Positions 46,217 to 55,121 of a stretch of DNA of 64,000 nucleotides are shown here, one piece after another. Below the pieces are notes generated by a model. It worked only from the letters and a program-made list of their open reading frames with translations, ran no database searches and was not told where the DNA came from. The position numbers and the translations under genes were made by a program. Source of the stretch: Bacteroides salyersiae WAL 10018 = DSM 18765 = JCM 12988 (GTDB lineage Bacteria; Bacteroidota; Bacteroidia; Bacteroidales; Bacteroidaceae). Within the stretch, counting starts at the first letter, position 1, and each line of letters begins with the position of its first letter. The stretch covers positions 1,424,693-1,488,692 of the forward strand of contig NZ_KB905466.1 in assembly GCF_000381365.1 (NCBI RefSeq). The letters run 5' to 3'.

Positions 46217-48790
46217 TTAATTAATATGTATTTTTTGTGTGTAATTTCCATTATGGGTACGTACTTGTATCAAATAAGTCCCCTTTGTCAAAGATAACGG
46301 AATTACATTTGTAACGGCATTCAGACACTCTTGCATTACAACCTTACCATCTATTGTACAAATCTCACAGAAAGCATTTCCTGCATCCTCTTCTACGGAA
46401 AGAGTTAAAGTTATCTGATTACCGGATGGACTGAGATAAAATGAAAATGTTTCAGTTTGACCTTTCTTTTCCATATTCTGTATTCCTACCGGTCCCAAAT
46501 CCACATTCGTAATCAATGTATCCACATTGGATGCAAGTACATCATTTTGTGCACGTATCAAACTCTTATAATCACTGACAGGTTGATCATTCCCCATATC
46601 AAAGTACATTGTTCCACGACAATCTTTTTCTATAATAAACTCTTGCTTACGTTTCGTTTGATTCACCCCATTATAATACTTGACAATACCATCACAATCC
46701 CATGAATTCAAAGCCGGATCAAAATTACTATCATTCATTCCGTATTTTTCAAACAGATCTTTATAGCCTTCCTCGCCATTATTAACGAGCAATACTCCAC
46801 AAGACATCAAAATCTTATCTTTAGGAAATCCGTAATTTATAAACCAATTGTAGGCTTCCGGATAATACTCCCAATAATAAGTCTCTTTATTAGGTCCATA
46901 GAGTTGGAAGGTAAAGAAATCAACATCATTTATCATTGCTTTATCAAATCCACCATAAGACACTTTATGCAATGAACAAGAAAATGTTTTTGTATCTCTA
47001 TGACCTGCCATGACTTCGTCAATCAGACGTTTTACGACGTGGTTATAGATAGTCCAATCAGACGAACTGTACATCCATTCCAAATCAACATCCAAACCAT
47101 CACAATATGTCAATAGCTTTTTTGCATCATTAATCATATTATCCAGATATTCCTCTTTATTCAAAACACCCCATTTCCATTTTTCTCCATCCGGATAAAT
47201 AATACCCATACGAATTTTCATACCACGATGTCCGGCATAATAATTACGGATAAATTCGATCATACCAATATAGCTCTGAGAATCCTTACCTATATTTTCA
47301 GGGTCATCCCCTTTCCAATAGGCATTTAAGAAAATATTATTCCAACTTCCGATATTCCATTGATAACCGTTTTCAGCATCATTCTTCGCCGATCCGGAAC
47401 GGTCACTTCCCCAAACCATAACCTCATCCAGTTTTCCATCCAGATTATCTCCTAACGTTATTGTGCTATTTGCAAATACCGGTACCACTTTTATTGTCAT
47501 ATCTTTACCACTAAGTTCTACGGTTTTACTGGAAATCTTATCATGTATTACATAATCAACACTTATAAAAATCGGATTGAATCTACGACCTGTTATTTCT
47601 CCTTCGGATGGTTTAAAACAAACACTCAAATAATGCCATTTTCCAACTTCCACTTGATTCTTCAGAGTAGCTATAGTTCCGCAAAAATCAACAACAATCT
47701 CTTTATTAGTCTCTTGTCCCAATTTAATAATCATACAATTATCTTCGTCCTGATAATTAGAAAATATTCCAGCACCTTCTACCCATTTATCAATATAAAT
47801 CCAACCCGAGACAGTGGCAACGTTAGGAGTACCACAACCAAATCGTTCAGTTGGATCAAAAGGTGCACGACCATCTTCTGCTACCATCTTAGACCCTATT
47901 CCATGAAAATCCATCACTCCCTTATGTCCCTCAAATTCGTCCAAATAAGATACATTTACAGGAACGGCAGAGTTATCCGGGTATTCTGGAAACAAAGATC
48001 CGTCTTGCTGTACTTTAGCAGAAAGCAGAATCAAATCATTGGTCATTAGAAACATATCCCGATTAATATTACCCCGGTCTGTAAAACGCATCAGATTCGT
48101 ATATCCGGTCACGATACGATAGCGCATCACAGCATTATCTTCAACAACCACGCGCTGTAAATTATTAATAATTCCATGATGAGCAAATTGGTAATCAACT
48201 AAATTCTCACATTGTTCCTGATCGCATTTCCAATAAGAGACCAATGTATCATAATTAGGATTAAACTTATTCAACGTATTGTTCCAAAAAAAGTCTTTCT
48301 GTTCCAATGCTTTCTTCCAAACACGTATTTCATCTATTTGCCCTTTAAAGTTCTTACCAATATAACAAGTATGCACTGCATCCGGTAAAATTGCCGGTAA
48401 TGTGCCTGTTGTCTCTTTCAGTTCATTATTTACATATAACTTTACTGTACCATTATCGTATACCATGGTCAATTGCGACCAGGTATTCAGTGCAATTTCC
48501 GGAGTACAAGTAACAGAAGAAGTCCCGGCTTTTACAATCAGCGACCGGTTTTCTCCCAATTCCATAATCAGATTACTTTGATTATAAAGCTGAGCACCTT
48601 TCACCCATTCTACTGGTTTAATCCATATTTGTACGGTAGCTTCCGCCAGTCCGTTCAACTCATTTATAATGGTTGACGTTTGAACAAAACCAGTGCCATC
48701 ATTATTTATCGCATAATTGGTTGTTTGCGAAAAAGAGTTTAAAAAGAAGCATCCCAAAATGCATGCTAACATAACTTTTTTTAAAACCAT
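46217..48790 (-). CDS. Secreted LamG-LamG-GH18 protein with C-terminal sorting-like tail
   Basis: The product has 857 residues from ATG 48790 (MVLKKVMLACILGCFFLNSF); only a TTG lies upstream in frame. Two LamG/concanavalin-like domains come first (about 20-170 with WSQLTMVYDNGTVKLYVNNE, and 290-470 with WHYLSVCFKPSEGEIT), then a GH18 barrel with the catalytic D-x-x-D-x-D-x-E in DGLDVDLEW, acid Glu571, and a tail (about 785-857) like a Por-type C-terminal domain (KGTYLIQVRTHNGNYTQKIH). It is predicted to cut beta-1,4-GlcNAc linkages: an endo-GlcNAcase on N-glycans, or a chitinase. Second gene of the PUL, behind an internal terminator. Confidence 0.88.
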   Translation of the reverse strand: MVLKKVMLACILGCFFLNSFSQTTNYAINNDGTGFVQTSTIINELNGLAEATVQIWIKPVEWVKGAQLYNQSNLIMELGENRSLIVKAGTSSVTCTPEIALNTWSQLTMVYDNGTVKLYVNNELKETTGTLPAILPDAVHTCYIGKNFKGQIDEIRVWKKALEQKDFFWNNTLNKFNPNYDTLVSYWKCDQEQCENLVDYQFAHHGIINNLQRVVVEDNAVMRYRIVTGYTNLMRFTDRGNINRDMFLMTNDLILLSAKVQQDGSLFPEYPDNSAVPVNVSYLDEFEGHKGVMDFHGIGSKMVAEDGRAPFDPTERFGCGTPNVATVSGWIYIDKWVEGAGIFSNYQDEDNCMIIKLGQETNKEIVVDFCGTIATLKNQVEVGKWHYLSVCFKPSEGEITGRRFNPIFISVDYVIHDKISSKTVELSGKDMTIKVVPVFANSTITLGDNLDGKLDEVMVWGSDRSGSAKNDAENGYQWNIGSWNNIFLNAYWKGDDPENIGKDSQSYIGMIEFIRNYYAGHRGMKIRMGIIYPDGEKWKWGVLNKEEYLDNMINDAKKLLTYCDGLDVDLEWMYSSSDWTIYNHVVKRLIDEVMAGHRDTKTFSCSLHKVSYGGFDKAMINDVDFFTFQLYGPNKETYYWEYYPEAYNWFINYGFPKDKILMSCGVLLVNNGEEGYKDLFEKYGMNDSNFDPALNSWDCDGIVKYYNGVNQTKRKQEFIIEKDCRGTMYFDMGNDQPVSDYKSLIRAQNDVLASNVDTLITNVDLGPVGIQNMEKKGQTETFSFYLSPSGNQITLTLSVEEDAGNAFCEICTIDGKVVMQECLNAVTNVIPLSLTKGTYLIQVRTHNGNYTQKIHIN

Positions 48791-48822
48791 ACTAATCAAT
48801 TTAGATCATTAAATACATGATT

Positions 48823-48879
48823 AACAAAAAAAGAAACGAATCTTGACCCCTGCTATGAAGTTGTAAAGATTCGCTTCTT
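48823..48879 (-). terminator. Internal terminator/attenuator behind the first PUL gene
   Basis: On the minus strand AAGAAGCGAATCTT (48879-48866) pairs with AAGATTCGTTTCTT (48844-48831) over 14 bases with one G-T wobble, and is followed by a seven-T run (48830-48824). No TAnnTTTG box was found between it and the GH18 ATG, so downstream genes probably depend on partial readthrough. Confidence 0.8.
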
Positions 48880-48892
48880 AAATTTCTCAAAA

Positions 48893-49948
48893 TTACAACA
48901 CTATTTTTCTACAACTTTCTCCGATCTTAACAATATAAACTCCCTTTTGAGCTACAGGAATTGTTGTTACACTTGAAATAGGAGATTTGAAGGAAACCAA
49001 TTTTCCTGAAACTGAATAAACCTGAATAGGAGATTTTGCATCTACCACCGTAATTTCACCGTTAGATGCCCAAACAACAGCGTTCTGGTCAGCTATCTTA
49101 TAGCTTATTCCGGTTGGAGAATCATTCCACTCCACATCTTCTATTTTCCCCGGAACATACTTATTATCAATTGTTTCTATTTTCTCCAGTTTTATATCAC
49201 TAAACAATACAATCGCATTTTCAATACCACTACCTAACCACATCTTTATTACCAAAGGCAACTCTTTATAGTTAGGATCTGTATTATCTGCAATAGTTAT
49301 ATCCATGGTAGCAGTACTCCAATAGTCATTAAAGTCAGCATAGAAAGGTAGTTCCAATTCGCGATAAGTCCCGTTAGCCAAATCAGTACCATTATCTATT
49401 CCATCATAAGCAGAAGTAGCCAAAGTCAATTTCATTGCATTATTCCCTGAATTTGCAATAACCCGATATCCCATAGAAACACGGTAATTTGCTGCCAAAG
49501 GAATATCTGTATTTGAAAGCCAGAACATAGTAGCATTAGGCATTGCCTTGCTATTCTTTACAGCTCTGGGGTCAGACATGGTAGAAGCACTACCTTGATA
49601 GCAGAACAAATTGCCTAACTCACCACCATCTACAATCTGACATGCTTTATAAAACTCTTCAAACACAGCTTTATCTGCATCAGTTACATTAGCATACAAA
49701 TCACTTCCCGGTCCTGTCACATCACCACCCACAGCGCATGCCAACCCGATAGAACCATCTAAGGCGTCTCCTAAACGGAAAGGAGCTTTACAGTTCCAGT
49801 TCGTAGAAGCCATTTCTTTAATGAATAATCCTGCTGCGCTACCCTGCTGTTGCTTACTAAATGTCCATGCAGCAGGAGCATAATTCTGAGCTGTTGCACC
49901 TAACGAAAAAAGACAAACAGTTGAAACCAAAAGTAAACTTCTTTTCAT
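48893..49948 (-). CDS. Secreted PUL protein of unknown fold with C-terminal sorting-like tail
   Basis: The product has 351 residues with a signal peptide (MKRSLLLVSTVCLFSLGATA). The mature part (YAPAAWTFSKQQQGSAAGLF, FRLGDALDGSIGLACAVGGD, MKLTLATSAYDGIDNGTDLA) looks like a beta-sandwich of the carbohydrate-binding or LamG/CBM kind but I cannot name the family. The last 75 residues (WASNGEITVVDAKSPIQVYS, VAQKGVYIVKIGESCRKIVL) are a Por-type secretion tail. First gene of the PUL, so it should be the most abundant product; it may be a surface glycan-binding protein. Promoter at 50036-50043 and terminator right behind it. Confidence 0.75.
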   Translation of the reverse strand: MKRSLLLVSTVCLFSLGATAQNYAPAAWTFSKQQQGSAAGLFIKEMASTNWNCKAPFRLGDALDGSIGLACAVGGDVTGPGSDLYANVTDADKAVFEEFYKACQIVDGGELGNLFCYQGSASTMSDPRAVKNSKAMPNATMFWLSNTDIPLAANYRVSMGYRVIANSGNNAMKLTLATSAYDGIDNGTDLANGTYRELELPFYADFNDYWSTATMDITIADNTDPNYKELPLVIKMWLGSGIENAIVLFSDIKLEKIETIDNKYVPGKIEDVEWNDSPTGISYKIADQNAVVWASNGEITVVDAKSPIQVYSVSGKLVSFKSPISSVTTIPVAQKGVYIVKIGESCRKIVL

Positions 49949-50035
49949 AATAATAAAATTAAAGTTAATAAATAAAACATTGATGTAACATCAATCAAAT
50001 TATCATATTATATAATAATTCGATTTTTATTGGTG

Positions 50036-50043
50036 CAAACATA
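50036..50043 (-). promoter_or_regulatory. -7 element of the PUL operon
   Basis: The minus strand reads TATGTTTG, an exact TAnnTTTG, which would give a leader of about 80 bases before the ATG at 49948. PUL promoters are usually activated by the adjacent hybrid regulator. Confidence 0.5.
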
Positions 50044-50752
50044 GATGATTAAATACAAATTAATGTTCAAAAACGGCTGTTTGTTATTCCAAAAATGTAC
50101 CAAACAACGCATGTATAGGAGTTTTGAACGATTTTTGAAAATATATGATTGATTTTGAAAATAGCCCGGTTTAACAACTCATGATACCAAGACAAATGAA
50201 TATATACACATATAAAGTAAAGGATATACAGTATCCATTACATATATTTGCAATTATTTATGTAGTATGCTTTCTGTTCGTCTCTTTTGTCTTCAAATGC
50301 GTGTTAGAATAATAGGACATCAACGCAAAATCACATAAAATATTCGTTTTTTGAAGCATTATTATATTTAACTTGAATTCGATATAAGATTAAAATTATC
50401 TTTCTTAGAAATAAAATTTTGCACAATCTTTCTTTTATATTGATTCGTGATATCCTACTATGTTCATCTACTCCAAGCATCACTTTTGTAACAACAAATC
50501 CGTTTCTACCGACTTTAGCGGTCTCTTCTCTGGTAATCCTAAACACCTAGTACTTGAAACAACTTCAAACATAATAAACAATTTTAAACACCGGAGACAA
50601 TAAAGCACACCGTCTATTTATACTTATTTAAATCACAATTAAAATTACAGAAACTTGGTAATAGAGAATGATTACAATAAAATAAATCGCTATAACAATA
50701 CCACCATAACATACTCATATTCAATAATTAAACAAGTAAATTTATTACTATT

Positions 50753-50840
50753 GCAAAAGTATACACTTAAGCTTGTGTTAATAACGTTTCTTTATACAAT
50801 AACAGTATATACTTTTGCATGATAAAAGTATATATTATTG
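50753..50840. promoter_or_regulatory. Inverted-repeat cluster of AAAAGTATA half-sites, candidate operator
   Basis: GCAAAAGTATACAC at about 50753 is followed by an inverted pair: CAATAACAGTATATACTTTT (50797-50816) and AAAAGTATATATTATTG (50824-50840), complementary except for a 3-base bulge. The left arm also includes TACTTTTG (50810-50817), a -7 match. Placed 150-240 bases upstream of the regulator ATG, it may bind the regulator's AraC-type domain or another factor. Confidence 0.5.
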
Positions 50841-50898
50841 TATTCATTAATTTTATAGTTAAAGAAATAGATTAACAATGTTAATAACTACCCCCCGT

Positions 50899-50906
50899 TA
50901 TCTTTG
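50899..50906 (+). promoter_or_regulatory. -7 element of the hybrid regulator gene
   Basis: TATCTTTG is an exact TAnnTTTG match. It implies transcription from about 50913 and supports the ATG at 50992 rather than the in-frame ATG at 50878, which lies upstream of the promoter. Confidence 0.5.
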
Positions 50907-50991
50907 CTTCAAAAAGACATTATTTTCCCATACCCTTTGTTTATCTGTCACATTTGTTTTAATTTTGTCTACACTAATCAAAAAAACGATT

Positions 50992-53900
50992 ATGAAAAAC
51001 TATGGAAACGTACTAACCAGTTTATGCCGGTTTGTCGGATGTGTTCTATTGATGCAATGCTCCGTTTCTTCCTTACACGCTTTTCCTGATTATTATTTCA
51101 AACAACTATCCCTACAAGAAGGGCTATCACAGACAACGGTCAACTGCGTACTCAAGGATTACAAAGGAATCATCTGGATTGGTACTCAAATGGGATTGAA
51201 TCGTTTTGATCAGTATGAACTTAAAAATTACTTTTATGATTCATATTCTCCTAATTCATTACCAGACAATGATATCTGCTTTCTAAAAGAAGACTCCCTG
51301 CTCAATCTATGGATAGGTACTCAGGAAGGATTGGCAATTTACAACCGGGGAGAAGATAATTTCACTTTGATCTATCATAACAATGCCCCTGTACAAGCAA
51401 AGGCCGCTTGTCTGCTGACGGACGGAATATTATTTGCAGGAACAGGACTGTGGATATACAGCTATGCCGATCGCCAATTGCACAGTCTCCCCATTATTAA
51501 TAAAGGCAAAGCAATTAATGACTATTTTAAATATATCAAACCTTGGAAAAAAAATACGTATGTGGTAGGCACCCAATGGAAAGGTGTTTATCTCTACCAC
51601 ACAGACAGCCACCAATTAACCCCTTTCACCTCTTGCAAAAAACAACATATAAGTTCTTATTTTATTGACAAACAAAAAAACTTATGGTTATCACCTTATG
51701 GTGAAGGTATGATATGTTATGATGTAAACGGCCAAGAAATCGCCCGCTATTCCACACAAAATTCCGATTTGTGCAATGACATTATACTTGACATGCTCAT
51801 TTACAAAGACGAACTGTGGATAGCTACCGACGGAGGTGGCATTGCGCGTTTAAATCTCGCAGACCGTACCTTTCGCACCATCGAACAGCAAAGCGGAAAC
51901 AACAACTCACTGCCCAGCAATTCAATAAAAAGCCTGTATGTGGATCATTCACAAAACCTATGGGCCGGTACCATCCGAAACGGACTGTTGAATATTCGCG
52001 AAGTATACATGCACACCTTTCAAGATGTACCTTTAAACAACCTTTATGGTCTGAGTAATAAAATAACCTTATGCTTGTATGAGGAAGACGGTTTTATGTA
52101 TATCGGGACAGATGGCGGAGGTATCAACCGGCTAAACCAAACTGAAAATATATTTAAGCATTACCCCTCATGCAGCAAAGAGAAAGTAGTATCGATAGCA
52201 GGATATAATTCAGAAGAACTGATCGCCTCCTTTTATGGGAAAGGACTCTATTTCTTCAACAAAAGAACAGGCCTCTGCCGTCCGTGCAACTTTATAAGCC
52301 CGAATCTCAGAGAGCAAATCAATTCCATGGGAATAGCTATCAACATATATCAATTTTCTCCCGGAAAATATTACATACTGGCAGAACAAGTATATATTTA
52401 TGACCTGAAAACAGCCCGGCTTACCCCTGTACAGATGACACAAATACGCAAAGATACAGACACTCCAATCAGTAATCTTAAAGTTATTGCCTCAAACGAC
52501 TCCATCACCTACCTTTATGGAGTTAAAAATATTTTTTGTCTGAACAACCGCACCCAAACACTGTCACCGATCTATTATTCCGATTTCAATATCACTATCA
52601 ACTGTGTCTGCTGCGATTCGCAAGGAGATTTCTGGATAGCAACCAATCGCGGGTTACTAAGATACAACCGTCACAATAAATCTGCTGAAAAAATCGAGAC
52701 GTCTCTGTTCAGTGAAGCCAGAACAACCGTTTATGATCCTACAGACCGAATTTGGATCGGTGCCCGAAACATGCTGTTCGCTTATTCCATATCGGATAAA
52801 CGATTTACCATCTTCGACGAAAACGACGGGGCTTTAGCCAATGAATATATGTATACCAACGTTCCCATATCACAATCGGGAGACATTTACCAATGCGGAG
52901 TAAACGGCTTATTGCGTATTTGCAAAAATTACCCGTTTAAAGACGGCAATATTCCCACCATAAAATTAATGGATATAGAACTGAATGGAGCAACCATCAC
53001 CAATCAAGTCTCAGCAACAGGCAAATTGACCATTCCCTATCATTACACCTCACTTATCATCAAACTGATAAGAAATGAAGAGGATGTATTTCGACGGAGA
53101 ATATACCGGTTTCACATTTCCGGTTTGGCACGCGATATCGAATCGTATGCTCCTTCTTTGGCTCTCTATTCACTATCTCCCGGTCATTATGAAGTATCCG
53201 TTTCGTGCAGTAACAGAGATGGTAGCTGGACAGAAATGACACCTATATTAAATCTGGAAATCCCCACTCCATGGTGGCAAAGTCCTTATCTGAAACTGGC
53301 ACTGATTATTCTCTTTATCATTATCTGCATAGGTTATGTGACTTATTACAACCGGAAAAAAGAGCGTAAACTGCAATGGGAGCTGAAAGAACACAAGCAA
53401 AATATGAATGAAGAAAAAATACGTTTCCTCATCAATATGAGCCATGAGTTGAGAACACCCCTTATGCTTATATATGCACCGCTCAAACGTCTGCTTAATA
53501 AAGAGGCAATAACCGACAATAAACTAAAAGAACAACTGGAAAGTATCTGCCGGCAAGTCAGACGTATGAAAAATCTGATTGAAATGGTACTTGATGTACG
53601 TCGCATAGAAATGGGGCAGAAAGTATTACATCTTTCCACTTGTACGTTCAACAATTGGTTGGAAGAAATCGCCGGGAGTTTCACAAATGAATATGCCAAC
53701 AAGAATGTACGTCTCCTATATAATTTTGACAACCGTATTAAAGAATGGACATTTGATACCAGCAAATGTGAAATGATAGTATCCAATCTATTAGCAAATG
53801 CATTAAAATTCACTCCGGAAGGAAATTCCGTGACATTAACAACGCAAAAAGAAAAGGGAAACATACGTATTTCCGTCATCGATGAAGGTATCGGACTGGA

Positions 53901-54993
53901 CGAAGAAGACATAAAACAGCTTTTTGTACGCTTCTATCAGGGAAAAGACTCAAAAGAAGGAAGCGGCATCGGGCTATCCTATGTGAAAGTACTGGTGGAA
54001 CTGCAAGGAGGAAAGATCGAAGCCTATAATAATGAGAAAACAGGGGCCACTTTCTGCTTCGAATTGCCCGAAAGAGAAGATAAAAAAAATCCTTCTGAAC
54101 AGTCCGTCAATATATCACTCAACGATGTGCTCCGTTTTTCCGACAGAGAAAGACAAGAACAAAAACCATCCCAAGAGGAAGAGAATTTCGACACACGCAA
54201 CTATTCAATACTAATAGTAGAAGATAATATTGAACTGTCCAACTTTCTCAAAGAGGCCTTGAAGGAGCACTTCCAAAAAGTATATACAGCCAACAACGGA
54301 GAAGATGCATTCAACATTGCCACACAAAAATTACCCGATATCATTGTCAGCGATATCATGATGCAACAAGGCGATGGTCTGGAACTATGTCAACAAATAA
54401 AAAGGCAAGAAAAAACCTGTTTCATTCCCGTGGTGCTACTCACTGCGCGAACGGACATGGAAAGTACAGCATCCGGCTATAAATCGGGAGCTGATATCTA
54501 TCTTACCAAACCTTTTGAAGTAGATGAATTAATAGTTATAGTACGCAATTTATTGAAAAATCGTAAGATATTACAAAAACACTATCGTAACTATGTGAGT
54601 AGTATATCCTCCTATCCAAATATAGAAGAAGAACCGAGTAATGCGGACGAAAGATTTCTCTTCAAACTAAATAATATTATCATAGAGAATCTAAGCAACA
54701 ACCAATTGGACGTAGATTTTATAGCAGACAAAATGGGCATGTCGCGAACCACGCTCTACAACAGAGTAAAAGCAGTAAATTATGTGGGTATCAACGACTG
54801 CATCAATAATTTCCGTATAGAAAAAGCCCTTCAAATGCTACGTGAAACAGATTGCAATATGCTCGAAATATCAGAAGCGGTAGGGTTTAGCAGCCAACGT
54901 TATTTTAGCACATTCTTCAAAAAAATGGTAGGTTGTACCCCATCTAAATACAGAGAAGAAAATCAGAAACAGGAGTTAGAAGCAGGAAGTTAA
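50992..54993 (+). CDS. Hybrid two-component system regulator (HTCS) of the PUL
   Basis: The product has 1333 residues from ATG 50992 (MKNYGNVLTSLCRFVGCVLL, a signal peptide). Periplasmic sensor: two seven-bladed Reg_prop propellers (repeats such as GIIWIGTQMGLNRFD, LWIATDGGGIARLN, MYIGTDGGGINRLN) and a Y_Y_Y domain, then a membrane helix at about 768-786. Cytoplasm: HisKA with His818 in INMSHELRTPLM, HATPase_c (NLLANALKFTPEG, GSGIGLSYVKVLVELQGG), a receiver with Asp1121 in IIVSDIMMQQGDG, and an AraC-type helix-turn-helix to the end (GFSSQRYFSTFFKKMVGCTP). It should sense an oligosaccharide released in the periplasm and activate the divergent PUL. All phosphorelay residues are present. Confidence 0.95.
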   Translation: MKNYGNVLTSLCRFVGCVLLMQCSVSSLHAFPDYYFKQLSLQEGLSQTTVNCVLKDYKGIIWIGTQMGLNRFDQYELKNYFYDSYSPNSLPDNDICFLKEDSLLNLWIGTQEGLAIYNRGEDNFTLIYHNNAPVQAKAACLLTDGILFAGTGLWIYSYADRQLHSLPIINKGKAINDYFKYIKPWKKNTYVVGTQWKGVYLYHTDSHQLTPFTSCKKQHISSYFIDKQKNLWLSPYGEGMICYDVNGQEIARYSTQNSDLCNDIILDMLIYKDELWIATDGGGIARLNLADRTFRTIEQQSGNNNSLPSNSIKSLYVDHSQNLWAGTIRNGLLNIREVYMHTFQDVPLNNLYGLSNKITLCLYEEDGFMYIGTDGGGINRLNQTENIFKHYPSCSKEKVVSIAGYNSEELIASFYGKGLYFFNKRTGLCRPCNFISPNLREQINSMGIAINIYQFSPGKYYILAEQVYIYDLKTARLTPVQMTQIRKDTDTPISNLKVIASNDSITYLYGVKNIFCLNNRTQTLSPIYYSDFNITINCVCCDSQGDFWIATNRGLLRYNRHNKSAEKIETSLFSEARTTVYDPTDRIWIGARNMLFAYSISDKRFTIFDENDGALANEYMYTNVPISQSGDIYQCGVNGLLRICKNYPFKDGNIPTIKLMDIELNGATITNQVSATGKLTIPYHYTSLIIKLIRNEEDVFRRRIYRFHISGLARDIESYAPSLALYSLSPGHYEVSVSCSNRDGSWTEMTPILNLEIPTPWWQSPYLKLALIILFIIICIGYVTYYNRKKERKLQWELKEHKQNMNEEKIRFLINMSHELRTPLMLIYAPLKRLLNKEAITDNKLKEQLESICRQVRRMKNLIEMVLDVRRIEMGQKVLHLSTCTFNNWLEEIAGSFTNEYANKNVRLLYNFDNRIKEWTFDTSKCEMIVSNLLANALKFTPEGNSVTLTTQKEKGNIRISVIDEGIGLDEEDIKQLFVRFYQGKDSKEGSGIGLSYVKVLVELQGGKIEAYNNEKTGATFCFELPEREDKKNPSEQSVNISLNDVLRFSDRERQEQKPSQEEENFDTRNYSILIVEDNIELSNFLKEALKEHFQKVYTANNGEDAFNIATQKLPDIIVSDIMMQQGDGLELCQQIKRQEKTCFIPVVLLTARTDMESTASGYKSGADIYLTKPFEVDELIVIVRNLLKNRKILQKHYRNYVSSISSYPNIEEEPSNADERFLFKLNNIIIENLSNNQLDVDFIADKMGMSRTTLYNRVKAVNYVGINDCINNFRIEKALQMLRETDCNMLEISEAVGFSSQRYFSTFFKKMVGCTPSKYREENQKQELEAGS

Positions 54994-55121
54994 GAGTTAG
55001 GAGTTGGGAGTTAGAATAAGAAAATAGCGAAAGGCATCCTCTACTTACTACTTGACTACTGGCTACTAACTACTATATTCCAGCTCCTAAATTCTGACTC
55101 CTAACTCCCAAATTCCAACTC
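54994..55121. repeat. Degenerate short-unit repeat between convergent genes
   Basis: AGTTAGGAGTTGGGAGTTAG-type units on the left are met by inverted CTCCTAACTCCC / CTACTTGACTACTGG units on the right, giving an imperfect hairpin. It separates the convergent regulator and DUF4954 genes, as the 3.8-kb element separates another convergent pair. Parts of the right arm share the CTACTTGACTACT spelling with the 3.8-kb element. Confidence 0.65.

Larger units (their letters stand above)
49949..50991. other. Kilobase-long AT-rich regulatory gap between the PUL and its regulator
   Basis: No convincing gene is found in about 1 kb. It contains the leader of the PUL transcript (with a small ATTGATG/CATCAAT palindrome around 49979-49996), the PUL promoter (50036-50043), an isolated plus-strand TATATTTG at 50243-50250 with no proper gene behind it, a low-quality minus frame at 50331-50546, an inverted-repeat cluster at 50753-50840 and the regulator's promoter at 50899-50906. 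Its length suggests several regulatory sites or a small RNA. Confidence 0.6.

Noticed and set aside
50331-50546. 71-codon minus-strand frame (FRITREETAKVGRNGFVVTKV) in the PUL regulator gap
   Set aside because: Starts with GTG, has no promoter box nearby and no family recognised; it may be a remnant but is not supportable as a gene.
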